NCBI RefSeq assembly: GCF_946478785.1
Contig: NZ_CAMLDD010000003.1
Location: forward strand, 124,001 to 188,000
Direction: 5' to 3'
Length of the DNA: 64,000 nt
From: an uncultured Flavobacterium sp.
GTDB lineage: Bacteria > Bacteroidota > Bacteroidia > Flavobacteriales > Flavobacteriaceae
Positions 26,313-35,059 of the stretch are shown here, one piece after another (the stretch's first letter is position 1; every line of letters starts with the position of its first letter). The position numbers and the translations under genes are program-made. The notes below the pieces were generated by a model, which worked only from the letters and a program-made list of their open reading frames with translations, was not told where the DNA came from and did no database searches.

Positions 26313-27365
26313 ATGAAGTTTAAGGATTTATTTGGTTTGAGAAAAATAAACAAAGATATTAAAAGGGGTGAACATAGTAATCCTCACGAAAGATCTAAAT
26401 TTGCTATAGGCGAGGAATCAGGAAATAGTATGATTGATGAAGAATCTGAAAGCATTATAGAGGATAAAGGGTCTGAAAATAGGGCTGTTGATATAGAATA
26501 TTATTTAGGTAAATATAAATTGATGTTAAAAGGATTTCATGATTTAGCCAGATTTCAAAAAGAGTTTCCTTTATACGATCAATTTTTGCCCATTTTTTGT
26601 AGCAATTTTAAGGGCTTAATTATAGATATAGGTGCAAACATAGGTGATACAGCAATAGCTATTTTTTCTAAAAATGACCATTCATTTATTGTCAGTGTTG
26701 AGCCGGATATTGATTTTTATAGTGACTGCCTTCACAATATTTTTAATAACTCTCTAAACGAAAGGTCACTGCTTGTAAATAAGTTTGTCTCAACTAAAAC
26801 AGGAAGTTATATTCTTAAAAAAAGTGAAAGCTTATCAACTGGTTCAATTGATGAATTGAAACAGGAAACTAGTGAAATAAATAATACAATTTCATTTAGC
26901 GAATTAATGGATTTAGTTCCTAAAGCTAAAAAAGAAATATTTGATATTTTAAAAATTGATACTGATAGTTTTGATTGGGATGTCTTACAATCTTTTGCTG
27001 AATATGCAAGAAAAGGAGAAATTAAACCACGTTTTGTTTTTTTTGAAATGCAAACCTTCATTAATAATAATGAAAACAGTTATGAAGGCAGACATGAAAT
27101 TATTGATAATTATAAACAGGCTCTGATTGAACTAAAAACTCTTGGTTATACAAGATTTTGTTTATTCGATAATTTTGGAACGTATTTTAAAACCACTGAA
27201 TCAATTGACGAAATTATTGAACTGGCCTTTTATATAAAAAGATCACAATTGTTTAATTCACACTCTACTGTTTATTATTTTGATATTTTGGCTTATTCAG
27301 AAAATGAAAGTGTTATTGTTAATGATACTATATCTGAGATTTATAAGGATGAAACTTTTTCTTGA
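26313..27365 (+). CDS. FkbM-like SAM methyltransferase
   Basis: 350 residues. The SAM motif IIDIGANIGDTAIAIF (about residues 107-122) is followed by an acidic strand end (VSVEPDIDFY) and the FkbM-type motif ILKIDTDSFDWDVLQSF near 212, then FVFFEMQTF. These enzymes methylate sugar hydroxyls in glycan loci. The first 55 residues are polar and unusually acidic (EESGNSMIDEESESIIED) and resemble a linker. It begins after a 195-bp gap and ends at the 800-bp decayed region. Substrate unknown. Confidence 0.8.
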   Translation: MKFKDLFGLRKINKDIKRGEHSNPHERSKFAIGEESGNSMIDEESESIIEDKGSENRAVDIEYYLGKYKLMLKGFHDLARFQKEFPLYDQFLPIFCSNFKGLIIDIGANIGDTAIAIFSKNDHSFIVSVEPDIDFYSDCLHNIFNNSLNERSLLVNKFVSTKTGSYILKKSESLSTGSIDELKQETSEINNTISFSELMDLVPKAKKEIFDILKIDTDSFDWDVLQSFAEYARKGEIKPRFVFFEMQTFINNNENSYEGRHEIIDNYKQALIELKTLGYTRFCLFDNFGTYFKTTESIDEIIELAFYIKRSQLFNSHSTVYYFDILAYSENESVIVNDTISEIYKDETFS

Positions 27366-27431
27366 TTCTCAGGTTTTAATGAATTGACATTACTTTTAAT
27401 TTTTTCACAATAGAGGCTTTTGTCAATTTTA

Positions 27432-27581
27432 ATGCTAATTAACATTTCTATAAAAGTTTTATATTTCTATCCTGAAAATGAAAAAAAACAAGAAACAACG
27501 CAAGAGTTTTGGATAACTGGATATTTTAAAAAAATAGAAATTTTAAAAATTGTAAGTGTATGCAAAAGAATAGGTTTATAA
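27432..27581 (+). pseudogene. Remnant of a paralogue-A glycosyltransferase start
   Basis: A 50-codon open frame that reads IKVLYFYPEN at codons 7-16, a near copy of the opening of the two intact A paralogues (VLYFYSENP and ILFFYPENP). After this the sequence diverges (ITGYFKKIEILKIV) and stops at 27579-27581. I read it as a leftover of a third A-type gene, truncated and drifting. An alternative is chance similarity, but the nine-residue match sits in the region between the two A/B pairs. Confidence 0.5.
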
Positions 27582-27922
27582 GTATTTTTAATAATGAGAA
27601 AACAGTATGTTAAATTTAATCTATCAGGTTAAGAGTAATATGTTCTTTACTTAGTGAGTCAGGAGTTAATTAAAGTAATTAGAAGCGCAGTCATATAGTT
27701 TATGACTAATTGTAAAGAAAGAGATGTATGCGCATTAAATAGAATGACAATGATATTTAGTAACTAATAAACCAGCTAAGTTATAATCTATATTTAAAAA
27801 TTACTTCTATATAATAGTTTTAATAAAAATATAATAAAGAAATTTAGTTTAATTTATTGTTTTTCCAAAAAGTAAAGTAAATTAATAGTCATTCAGACTT
27901 TGAACACTGTTAAAATGGATTT
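27582..27922. other. A/T-rich gap without genes
   Basis: This stretch lies between two gene remnants and has many stops in all frames. I see no promoter pair, hairpin with a T-run or recognisable protein fragment in it. Confidence 0.5.
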
Positions 27923-28080
27923 AATTATGATTTTGATATTTTATATGGTAATGCACTTTTTGTGATAAATATAAAAACCGTTTAGCGTAAGCTATACTGA
28001 TAAATTAATTTTTTCATTTTTTATTCAAATCTTTATTTTATCAAGCTACTTTTTATAAATACAAATCTTTAATTTATTGT
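27923..28080 (+). pseudogene. Remnant of a GT2 gene like 25209-26117
   Basis: Translated with one stop and one or two frame changes, this yields pieces that align in order with the GT2 protein: DFDILYGNALFV (27929-27967) against DIDILYGNSFFI, then TDKLIFSFF (27996-28022) against PDKLNFSFF, then SLFYQATFYKYKSLIY (28030-28077) against SLCHQAIFYKRKIF. A TAG at 27983-27985 and a frame change near 28025-28032 disable it. Three collinear matches in about 155 bp make chance unlikely. It points to a former second copy of the GT2 gene. Confidence 0.75.
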
Positions 28081-28167
28081 TTATTATTTTCAGATAAAAT
28101 ATAGATGATTTTATGCTGGCAAAAACTTTCGGTGGCATATATTTAATTTAATATTGTTTAAAAATTA

Positions 28168-29304
28168 ATGGTAAAAATTGTTGTTGATCCTCAGATTTTT
28201 AATATTCAAAAATATGGAGGGATTTCTAGATATTATAAGGAAGTATTTACTCATCTCAAAAGAAGAAATGATATGGATATTATACTTCCACTTTTTAATT
28301 CAGATAATGTTTATTTGGCAAATAGTGATTTATTAATAAGTGAAAAAAAAACAATGACGTTTTTAATTAAAGCTTTGAATGTTTTAGGTATTAGCACGCG
28401 TACGTTGAATAAAAAACTTATGGATGAACAAATTAAAATAACTTTTGATCAAGGAAATTTTGATTTATTTATTCCAACTTATTACGATTCCTATTTTTTA
28501 AAGTTTATAGGTAATAAGCCTTTTGTATTAACAGTTTATGATATGATTCATGAATTGTTTCCTCAATATTTTTTGGATGATGTTTCTAAGGTGAGTGTAA
28601 ATAAAAAAATATTATTGGAAAAGGCAACTAAAATAATTGCAGTTTCTAATAACACAAAAAAAGATATACTTAACGTTTATCCACATATTGACGAATCTAA
28701 AATAGAAGTTATTTATCATGGAAGCTCAATTTGTGTTAACAATAATGTTGTTGTAGATTTACCTGAAAACTACATTTTATTTGTAGGTGTTAGAGACTAT
28801 TATAAAAATTTTATTTTTTTGGTAGAAGCAATACACGAATTATTAATGTTTGATTCTTCCTTAAAATTAATTTGTGCCGGTGGAGGAGATTTTAAAGATG
28901 AGGAGATAAAATTTTTAAAAACCATGAATCTTCAAGAAAAAGTATTACAAAGAGATTTTGATGAAAAACAGTTGGGAATGTTTTATAAAAATGCTAAATG
29001 TTTTATTTTTCCTTCAATGTATGAAGGTTTTGGAATTCCCGTTCTCGAATCTATGGCTTGTGGTTGTCCAATAGTTTTATCAAATAGTAGTTCTTTTCCT
29101 GAAGTTGCTGGAGATGCGGGTATTTATTTTGATGTTACTAGTAAAGAAGATTTAGTTAGTAAAGTTAGGTTAGTTTTAAATGATGATGATTTTAGGAACG
29201 AGTACGTTTTAAGAGGCCTCAACCAAGCAAAAAAATTTACATGGGATATAGCAGCATCTCAATGTGCAGAGCTTTATAAAAAAGCGATATATAATTTTTA
29301 TTAG
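28168..29304 (+). CDS. GT4 family glycosyltransferase, paralogue B2
   Basis: 378 residues, the same length as paralogue B1 at 24042-25178 and similar throughout. Shared segments include the opening KIVVDPQIF, the mid-section IAVSNNTKKDIL and YPHIDESKIEVIYHG, and the donor motif FPSMYEGFGIPVLESMACG (about residues 283-301). Differences cluster in the N-terminal acceptor half (about 40-100), suggesting a changed acceptor. It lies just after the decayed region and 219 bp before paralogue A2, so the B/A order is the reverse of the A1-B1 pair. Confidence 0.92.
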   Translation: MVKIVVDPQIFNIQKYGGISRYYKEVFTHLKRRNDMDIILPLFNSDNVYLANSDLLISEKKTMTFLIKALNVLGISTRTLNKKLMDEQIKITFDQGNFDLFIPTYYDSYFLKFIGNKPFVLTVYDMIHELFPQYFLDDVSKVSVNKKILLEKATKIIAVSNNTKKDILNVYPHIDESKIEVIYHGSSICVNNNVVVDLPENYILFVGVRDYYKNFIFLVEAIHELLMFDSSLKLICAGGGDFKDEEIKFLKTMNLQEKVLQRDFDEKQLGMFYKNAKCFIFPSMYEGFGIPVLESMACGCPIVLSNSSSFPEVAGDAGIYFDVTSKEDLVSKVRLVLNDDDFRNEYVLRGLNQAKKFTWDIAASQCAELYKKAIYNFY

Positions 29305-29523
29305 TACTTATATATAAATTAATATTAAGCTGAGTAAACAAAAATATTATTGTGTCGCTTGCTTAGTTGTTATCGATAAGGTTTTGTTTTCAAATTAAAA
29401 CTCTACAGAGATTGAGCTTAAAATGAAACTCAATTACATCAATCCTTTAATAATATGCATTTTAAATAATTGATTGTTTGTTTATAAAATAATGAACCAA
29501 TACTATATCTTAAATTAAAATAA

Positions 29524-30663
29524 ATGAAAATTCTTTTTTTCTATCCCGAAAATCCTTTATTGTTATCACAAGGGAATCATGCTCGAGCATTAGCTTTATT
29601 GCATTATTTTAAGGACAGAAATATTAATGTAGATTTTGTTTCTGAGAATGATAATTCTGATATATCTAACCTGAATCAAAGAATAATAAATGAAAAATTA
29701 GTTTCTAGTCATTATTTTATTAGAAAATTTACAAAGAAAAAACATTTATTATGGTATTTTTTTTGTTTTTCACTTCCTAATAAATTATTGAGTAAGCAAA
29801 GGCAATTTAATCGTGTGCGAAAGGGACAGCAGAAAGATTTTAATAGGATTCTTCAAAATAACAGCTACGATTATATTGTCATAAGTTATGCTTGCTGGGC
29901 TCCTTTAATAGAAAATAATAGGTATTTAAAAAAAGCAAAATTAATTATTGATACCCATGATTTTTTAACTGCACAATTTATTGGTTCTAGAGATTTTAGT
30001 CTTGGGAAGTCTTTTGAAACTGAAATCAATTTGTTAAGATTATTTGATTCGGTTATAACAATTTCTAATGAAGAAAGATATTTGTTTTCACATTTTATTG
30101 GAAATAAAACCGCTTTAATTACTCATCCACTTCCTAACAATTTTTTTAAGTCGAATACTAATAAAGTTTTTGATATCATTTATATTGCGAGTGATAATCC
30201 CCATAACAATATAGGGGCCAAATGGTTTTTTGATAAAGTATATCCATTGCTTTCTAATGCAATTAAAATAGTAGTGGTTGGGAATGTTACCAGAACAATT
30301 AAGAATTATTCTAATGTAACAAAAATTGATTTTACTGAAAATTTAGATACATACTACGCTAATTCTAAAATTGTTATATGTCCAATTTTTACAGGAACTG
30401 GATTAAAGATAAAAGTAATTGAAGCATTATCTTATGGTTTACCTGTTGTTTGTAATGAAAAAGGTGTTGATGGAATGATAAATAAAATCAATAATGGATG
30501 CTTAGTAACGGATAATCCCAGTGAATTTGCAAATTATATTGAGAGTTTATTAACCGATACAAGTTACTATGAAAGTATCACAAGTGCTTCTAAAAATTAT
30601 TTTTTAGAAAATAATGAAAAAACTGAAGTATATAAAAATATTGATAAATTATTTAAAAAATAA
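29524..30663 (+). CDS. GT4-type glycosyltransferase, paralogue A2
   Basis: 379 residues, similar to paralogue A1 at 22894-24045 over its full length: opening ILFFYPENPLLLSQGN, central LIIDTHDF, ASDNPHN, and the donor region GTGLKIKVIEALSYGLPVVC (about residues 294-313). The stretch about residues 45-110 is poorly conserved between the two. The next gene begins 9 bp after its stop, so the two are co-transcribed. The specific sugar is not predictable from sequence. Confidence 0.88.
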   Translation: MKILFFYPENPLLLSQGNHARALALLHYFKDRNINVDFVSENDNSDISNLNQRIINEKLVSSHYFIRKFTKKKHLLWYFFCFSLPNKLLSKQRQFNRVRKGQQKDFNRILQNNSYDYIVISYACWAPLIENNRYLKKAKLIIDTHDFLTAQFIGSRDFSLGKSFETEINLLRLFDSVITISNEERYLFSHFIGNKTALITHPLPNNFFKSNTNKVFDIIYIASDNPHNNIGAKWFFDKVYPLLSNAIKIVVVGNVTRTIKNYSNVTKIDFTENLDTYYANSKIVICPIFTGTGLKIKVIEALSYGLPVVCNEKGVDGMINKINNGCLVTDNPSEFANYIESLLTDTSYYESITSASKNYFLENNEKTEVYKNIDKLFKK

Positions 30664-30672
30664 ATTCTCTAA

Positions 30673-31614
30673 ATGGCAATTAAAAGTTATTCAGTAATTA
30701 CAGAGGTTAAGAAATTTTGGTGGCGTATATTCGATAAATCAAAATATTTTGAATATAAATTGTATTTAAAAGACCAAAATATTTTAAATAAATTTAATCC
30801 CCAGTTACAAAAAGACTGGGATGCTATTTCACAAATTATTTCAAAGGAACCGTTAGAAATAAATTTTAAACATTCTGGACATTTAGGTGATTTGATATAT
30901 GCACTACCGATCTTAAAAGAACTAGCCAAAAAGAGTAAATGTAATTTGTATGTCAATTTGGGGCAAACAATGGGTCGGAATTATTATAAACATCCCACGG
31001 GAAATGTGATGTTGACAGAAAGGACTTTTGAAATGATATTACCTTTGTTAAAAGAGCAATCGTACATTACAAATGTTAAGAGATGGGAAAACGAAGCAAT
31101 TGATATTGATTTGGATTTATTTCGTAAATTACCCGTAGCGATGGAATTTCATTCAATTAGATGGTATTATCATTTAACAGGACTTCAACCTAATATGTTT
31201 TTACCTTTTTTAAATGTAGAAGCACATAAAAAAATAACAGATAAAATTGTAATAGTAAGAACTTTTAGAGGAAGAAATCCCTTAATAGATTATTCTTTTC
31301 TAAATAAATATAGTAATCTCTTATTTTTGGGAACAAGAGAGGAATATGATGACTTTAGTAAAGAGGTACCTATTGCTGAATTCTATAATGTTTCAGACTT
31401 TTTGGAAATGGCGCAAATAATAAAGTCTTCTCGTTTTTTTGTTTCTAATCAAACTTTTTCATTTGCCATAGCTGAAGGTTTAAAAGTAAACAGGCTTCTT
31501 GAGTCTAATCCGTTTTCACCAGTTGTTTTCCCTTTAGGTGGAAATGGATCTGATTTTTATTTTCAACCACAATTTGAAAAGTTATTTTCAGAATTCTATT
31601 TAAATTTTAAATAA
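30673..31614 (+). CDS. GT9-like protein of the glycan cluster
   Basis: 313 residues. The segment FKHSGHLGDLIYALPILKEL (about residues 65-84) matches the N-terminal glycine-rich loop of ADP-heptose transferases (compare the RIGDVL motif of the GT9 gene at 35060-36124), and ISSRFFVSNQTFSFAIAEGL-like sequence near 255 matches the GT9 C-terminal GNEGG region with changed residues. I infer a GT-B fold related to GT9, but the usual catalytic residues are not clear, so activity is unproven. Its 3' end overlaps the convergent GT2 gene by 8 bp. Confidence 0.65.
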   Translation: MAIKSYSVITEVKKFWWRIFDKSKYFEYKLYLKDQNILNKFNPQLQKDWDAISQIISKEPLEINFKHSGHLGDLIYALPILKELAKKSKCNLYVNLGQTMGRNYYKHPTGNVMLTERTFEMILPLLKEQSYITNVKRWENEAIDIDLDLFRKLPVAMEFHSIRWYYHLTGLQPNMFLPFLNVEAHKKITDKIVIVRTFRGRNPLIDYSFLNKYSNLLFLGTREEYDDFSKEVPIAEFYNVSDFLEMAQIIKSSRFFVSNQTFSFAIAEGLKVNRLLESNPFSPVVFPLGGNGSDFYFQPQFEKLFSEFYLNFK

Positions 31615-32533
31615 CACATATCTTCTGTTTTACTTTTAAAGATTTTGATATTGGCGCACCAATTAGTAAGATCTTAAATAAATACCAATATTTAGGTTTA
31701 AATAAGGTTTTAAAAAAATAATTAATTCGTAATAAATTCAGTAAAATTAAAAATTTTAAATAGCCATGATGTTTTCTAATGATATATAATAGCGATATTT
31801 TGAGCTCTGTTTTGATTAAAATTCCTTTAGATGTACTTGCTCCGTGATAATGTATGTATTTTGCATCTGGAATTAGATAATTAAACTTTCCATTTTTTAG
31901 AAAACGCATTGCTAAATCTGTTTCCTCATAATAAAGAAAGATATTGGTGTCAAAACCCCCAATATTATTAAAGTCGTTTGCCCTCATGAACATAAAACTG
32001 CCTTGAACATAATTTACTTTTAGAGGTTCTTTATATTGTAGTTTTCTTTTTGGATATTTTTTCGGATTAATTAATTCCAGAAAATCCCGACCAAAAACTT
32101 CTTTGGTAATAGAGGAAAAATGATTAAACGCAACCATATGTTTTCCTTTTTTGTTAAAGGATTGTCCTCCCACTATTCCTATATTTTCGTCTTTTTCAAT
32201 AGCTGCTTTCAGTATAGAAAAGTTATCATTTAAGAATAAGGTATCATTGTTGACAAAAGCAATATATTTAGCATTTGAAATATGAAATCCAATCATGTTT
32301 CCTGATCCAAATCCTGTGTTTATATTACTTCGTATTAGTTTTAAATTTTTAAAAGAATGTTTGTCACAAAAAAGTTTAAGAGAAATGTAATCATCTTTTT
32401 CAGAACAATTATCAACAATTATAATTTGTAAATTAATATCCGGATTTGTTTTATCTAAAATACTATCAACACATTCCTGAGTTAATCTATTAGAATTATA
32501 ATTGATAATTATTGCAGCAATTTCAAACGTCAT
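31607..32533 (-). CDS. GT2 family glycosyltransferase (rhamnosyltransferase-like)
   Basis: 308 residues. IAAIIINYNSNRLTQECVDSIL opens a GT-A fold; IIVDNCSEKDD and the metal motif FVNNDTLF (about residue 94) follow, then GGFDTNIFLYYEETDLAMRF (about 192-211). This combination is typical of WbbL-type rhamnosyl/galactofuranosyl transferases. A hydrophobic, basic C-terminal region (about 240-308) may bind the membrane. It is transcribed against the preceding cluster, and its start is followed upstream by a 550-bp gap. Confidence 0.9.
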   Translation of the reverse strand: MTFEIAAIIINYNSNRLTQECVDSILDKTNPDINLQIIIVDNCSEKDDYISLKLFCDKHSFKNLKLIRSNINTGFGSGNMIGFHISNAKYIAFVNNDTLFLNDNFSILKAAIEKDENIGIVGGQSFNKKGKHMVAFNHFSSITKEVFGRDFLELINPKKYPKRKLQYKEPLKVNYVQGSFMFMRANDFNNIGGFDTNIFLYYEETDLAMRFLKNGKFNYLIPDAKYIHYHGASTSKGILIKTELKISLLYIIRKHHGYLKFLILLNLLRINYFFKTLFKPKYWYLFKILLIGAPISKSLKVKQKICVI

Positions 32534-33084
32534 AAATCATTGTTATTTATTTTATTTAAAAAAAATATTTAATTGATTTCAATTTCATAAAGTCAGTTTT
32601 TGATAATTATTTTTTTGAGTTACTATTTACATATTTTTAATAGATGAAAAATATATAAATAGTTGCGTCGAAAATGTTTTAATTTTTATATCGTGTAATT
32701 AAATCTTAAACTCTTTAATTTTTAAAAAATCCTATTATGATTACATTCACATCATAAAAAAATATTTCCTTGGAACATTAATAAACTTTTTTGCAAATGT
32801 AAGATTATTATTGTTTAGTTTACTTGTTAATTTATGTTGGACATAATATTTGTTTTTTTTTGATAGAGTAAAAAGTAACAATTTGTAAAAAAAACATTTA
32901 TTTTTTATAGAAGTTAAGACGGTAGAACTACTTTTTAATTCATATAAAAGGCATGACATAAATAAAAACAGAATCCAAAATCACCAATTCAAGCGTGGCA
33001 TTTTTTGGTTACTCGAATAAGAATATGGATCGCTTGTTGATTGAAATGTTTAAAAAATGAATAATTTATTTGCGAATTATTTTC
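32534..33084. other. A/T-rich intergenic gap with one possible coding remnant
   Basis: No convincing gene. A 70-codon minus-strand frame at 32747-32959 has no domain and biased composition. A -7-like TACATTTG lies on the minus strand at 32794-32801 and could serve the GT2 gene, with a long leader. Near the end, 32965-33060 on the plus strand reads like protein (VAFFGYSNKNMDRLLIEMF) and closes with a TGA; it may be the tail of a lost gene. Confidence 0.45.
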
Positions 33085-34161
33085 TTAATATAAGATCTCC
33101 TTATACACTTCTAAATATTGAGATGCTGCAGATTTCCAATTAAAACTTTTTGCTCTTTTAATAATAGATTCTTCCAATTGAGATTTATTCTTTTCATATT
33201 CATTTAAGCCTTCTTCCAAAACATTTTTCATATATTCTGGATCAAAGTTTCTCCAATAATAAGCTACATCTCCACCAATTTCAGGCAGTGATGTTTTGTC
33301 AGATAAAAAAACAGGCTTTCCAAAACTCATTGCCTCAATTATTGGAAGGCCAAAACCTTCTCTAATCGAAGGAAATAGAAAAGCCGAGCAATTTTTCATA
33401 AAATATTGTTTGCCCAAATCTGAAACTTTTCCTGTTAGAAAAACTTGATTTTCAAGTTTATTTTGAACTATTAGTTCTTGAATTTCTTTTCCGTATGGCT
33501 TATTATTATTTCCGGAAATTATTAAATTAAAATCTTTAATGTGCTTCATCATATTAATGATTGCACCATAATTTTTTCGTTCCCAAAAATCACCAATGGT
33601 ATAAAAAAACGGTTTATCTATAGGTTGTATTGGTATATATGAAGAGGTGTCTAATAAGGTTGAAATTGGGTTGCCATTATAAATTATATATTCAGGTACA
33701 TCAGGAACCTTAAAAGCATCATGGGTTTGTTTTTTAGCAAATTCAGAGATGTAAGTAATTGCAGATGAGTTGTTTAATTTTTCAATGAAGGTTTTATTTC
33801 TCTTATGACTTAAATCTGAAGAAATTTCTTCAACAAAATTAACGTCATGAATTGTAAGTAAGTACTTAGTGTTAAATCGTGGCTCAACTTTAATGTTTTG
33901 ATTTACAGAGTGCCATAGATCATACTTTTTTAAAGTTCTGAATGCTTTATAACGGTGGTAACCGATGTATTGATGATATTTGAATTTATCTCCAAATTCA
34001 TCTTGTAGAGGGGTAATTTTTCCTGCATTTACATGCAATTCGAGATCATCAAAAGAAAGTTGATTAAGCCCCTTTAATAATTCATAATTAAAAGTCCCTA
34101 ATCCAGTATTACGATTATTTATATTATGAGTTTCTAAAAATACTGTCCTTTTTTGTTTCAT
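33085..34161 (-). CDS. GT4 family glycosyltransferase
   Basis: 358 residues. GT-B fold with the retaining donor motif FPSIREGFGLPIIEAMSFG (about residues 258-276), where E-x7-E is intact, and LPEIGG follows. The mid-section YTIGDFWERKNYGAII is the typical turn into the second domain. The N-terminus (TVFLETHNINNRNTGLGTFNYELL) is the acceptor domain opening. It differs from the A and B paralogues and is not a duplicate of them. It runs in the minus direction, divergent from the InaA-like kinase gene. Confidence 0.92.
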   Translation of the reverse strand: MKQKRTVFLETHNINNRNTGLGTFNYELLKGLNQLSFDDLELHVNAGKITPLQDEFGDKFKYHQYIGYHRYKAFRTLKKYDLWHSVNQNIKVEPRFNTKYLLTIHDVNFVEEISSDLSHKRNKTFIEKLNNSSAITYISEFAKKQTHDAFKVPDVPEYIIYNGNPISTLLDTSSYIPIQPIDKPFFYTIGDFWERKNYGAIINMMKHIKDFNLIISGNNNKPYGKEIQELIVQNKLENQVFLTGKVSDLGKQYFMKNCSAFLFPSIREGFGLPIIEAMSFGKPVFLSDKTSLPEIGGDVAYYWRNFDPEYMKNVLEEGLNEYEKNKSQLEESIIKRAKSFNWKSAASQYLEVYKEILY

Positions 34162-34195
34162 ATAGTATTATTTGAGAACGAAAATACAATAATAA

Positions 34196-34226
34196 TTTGA
34201 CGTCTAAAATTCTATATGTACTTTTG
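34196..34226 (+). promoter_or_regulatory. Promoter of the InaA/Kdo-kinase-like gene
   Basis: TTTG (34196-34199) and TACTTTTG (34219-34226) are separated by 19 bp, the consensus arrangement for Bacteroidota. The start codon at 34247 lies 20 bp after the -7 element. Confidence 0.7.
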
Positions 34227-34246
34227 TTGATAATAAATAACTCGAA

Positions 34247-35011
34247 ATGAATTTAAAATTAAATGCAGCTTTTAAATCCTATTCTCCTAAAATCTTGGAG
34301 ATTATTCAAAATTTTAATTCATTAGGGACATTATTTGGCAATGGTACTCGGAATAAAATCAAGCTGTTTGAATTTGAAGACAAAACAATAAATATTAAAT
34401 CCTTTAAAGTTCCACATCTAATTAATAAAATTGCCTATAGGTATTTTAGAAAAACGAAAGCCAGGCGTTCTTATGAGTATGCCACTATTCTATTAGAAAA
34501 AGGGATCGGAACGCCACAACCTATTGCTTATTTTGAGAATTATGATAATATAGGACTAAAAGACAGTTATTACGCCAGCGAGCATTTATTGTGTGATTTG
34601 ACGTATCGAGAGCTCGTAGAAATTCCTAATTATCCGGATCATGAAAATATATTAAGACAGTTTACCAGATTTAGTTTTGGCTTGCATGAAAAAGGAATTG
34701 AATTCTTAGATCATTCGCCTGGAAATACTTTAATAAAAAAGAATGCTGAAGGAAATTATGATTTTTTTCTGGTAGATTTAAACAGAATGGAATTTCATGA
34801 TTCAATGACATTCGAAATGCGAATGAAAAACTTGTGCCGTTTGACTCCTGTAAAAGAAATGGTACGGGTAATGAGTAATGAATACGCTAAATTATACGGT
34901 GAATCAGAGCAAAAAATCTTTAATACGTTATGGAAATATACATCTGATTTTCAAGAGCAATTTCATAGAAAAAAACGTCTGAAAAAGAAACTTAAATTTT
35001 GGAAAAAATAA
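34247..35011 (+). CDS. InaA/Kdo-type lipopolysaccharide kinase-like protein
   Basis: 254 residues with a small protein-kinase-like fold. INIKSFKVP (about residue 50) gives the candidate ATP lysine. The catalytic loop is FLDHSPGNTLI (about 155-165), and FLVDLNRMEF (about 175-184) carries the metal-binding Asp in place of DFG. KdkA/WaaP-type kinases phosphorylate Kdo or heptose in the LPS core. Location between glycosyltransferase genes of GT4 and GT9 types fits LPS-core modification. The C-terminal 15 residues are strongly basic (KKRLKKKLKFWKK), suggesting membrane contact. Confidence 0.85.
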   Translation: MNLKLNAAFKSYSPKILEIIQNFNSLGTLFGNGTRNKIKLFEFEDKTINIKSFKVPHLINKIAYRYFRKTKARRSYEYATILLEKGIGTPQPIAYFENYDNIGLKDSYYASEHLLCDLTYRELVEIPNYPDHENILRQFTRFSFGLHEKGIEFLDHSPGNTLIKKNAEGNYDFFLVDLNRMEFHDSMTFEMRMKNLCRLTPVKEMVRVMSNEYAKLYGESEQKIFNTLWKYTSDFQEQFHRKKRLKKKLKFWKK

Positions 35012-35059
35012 CTCCCAATATTTTTTAACCTAATAACCGTTGTGCTTAGCGAACTTTTT

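Noticed and set aside
32740..32760. TTATGATTACATTCACATCATAA as a third FNR-type site
   Set aside because: The half sites are too far apart for an FNR dimer (13-bp spacer or more instead of 4), and no -7 element follows at the matching distance.
32747..32959. 70-codon minus-strand frame in the 550-bp gap
   Set aside because: Rich in Lys, Asn, Phe and Leu as expected from A/T-rich non-coding DNA; no promoter at the right place and no domain.
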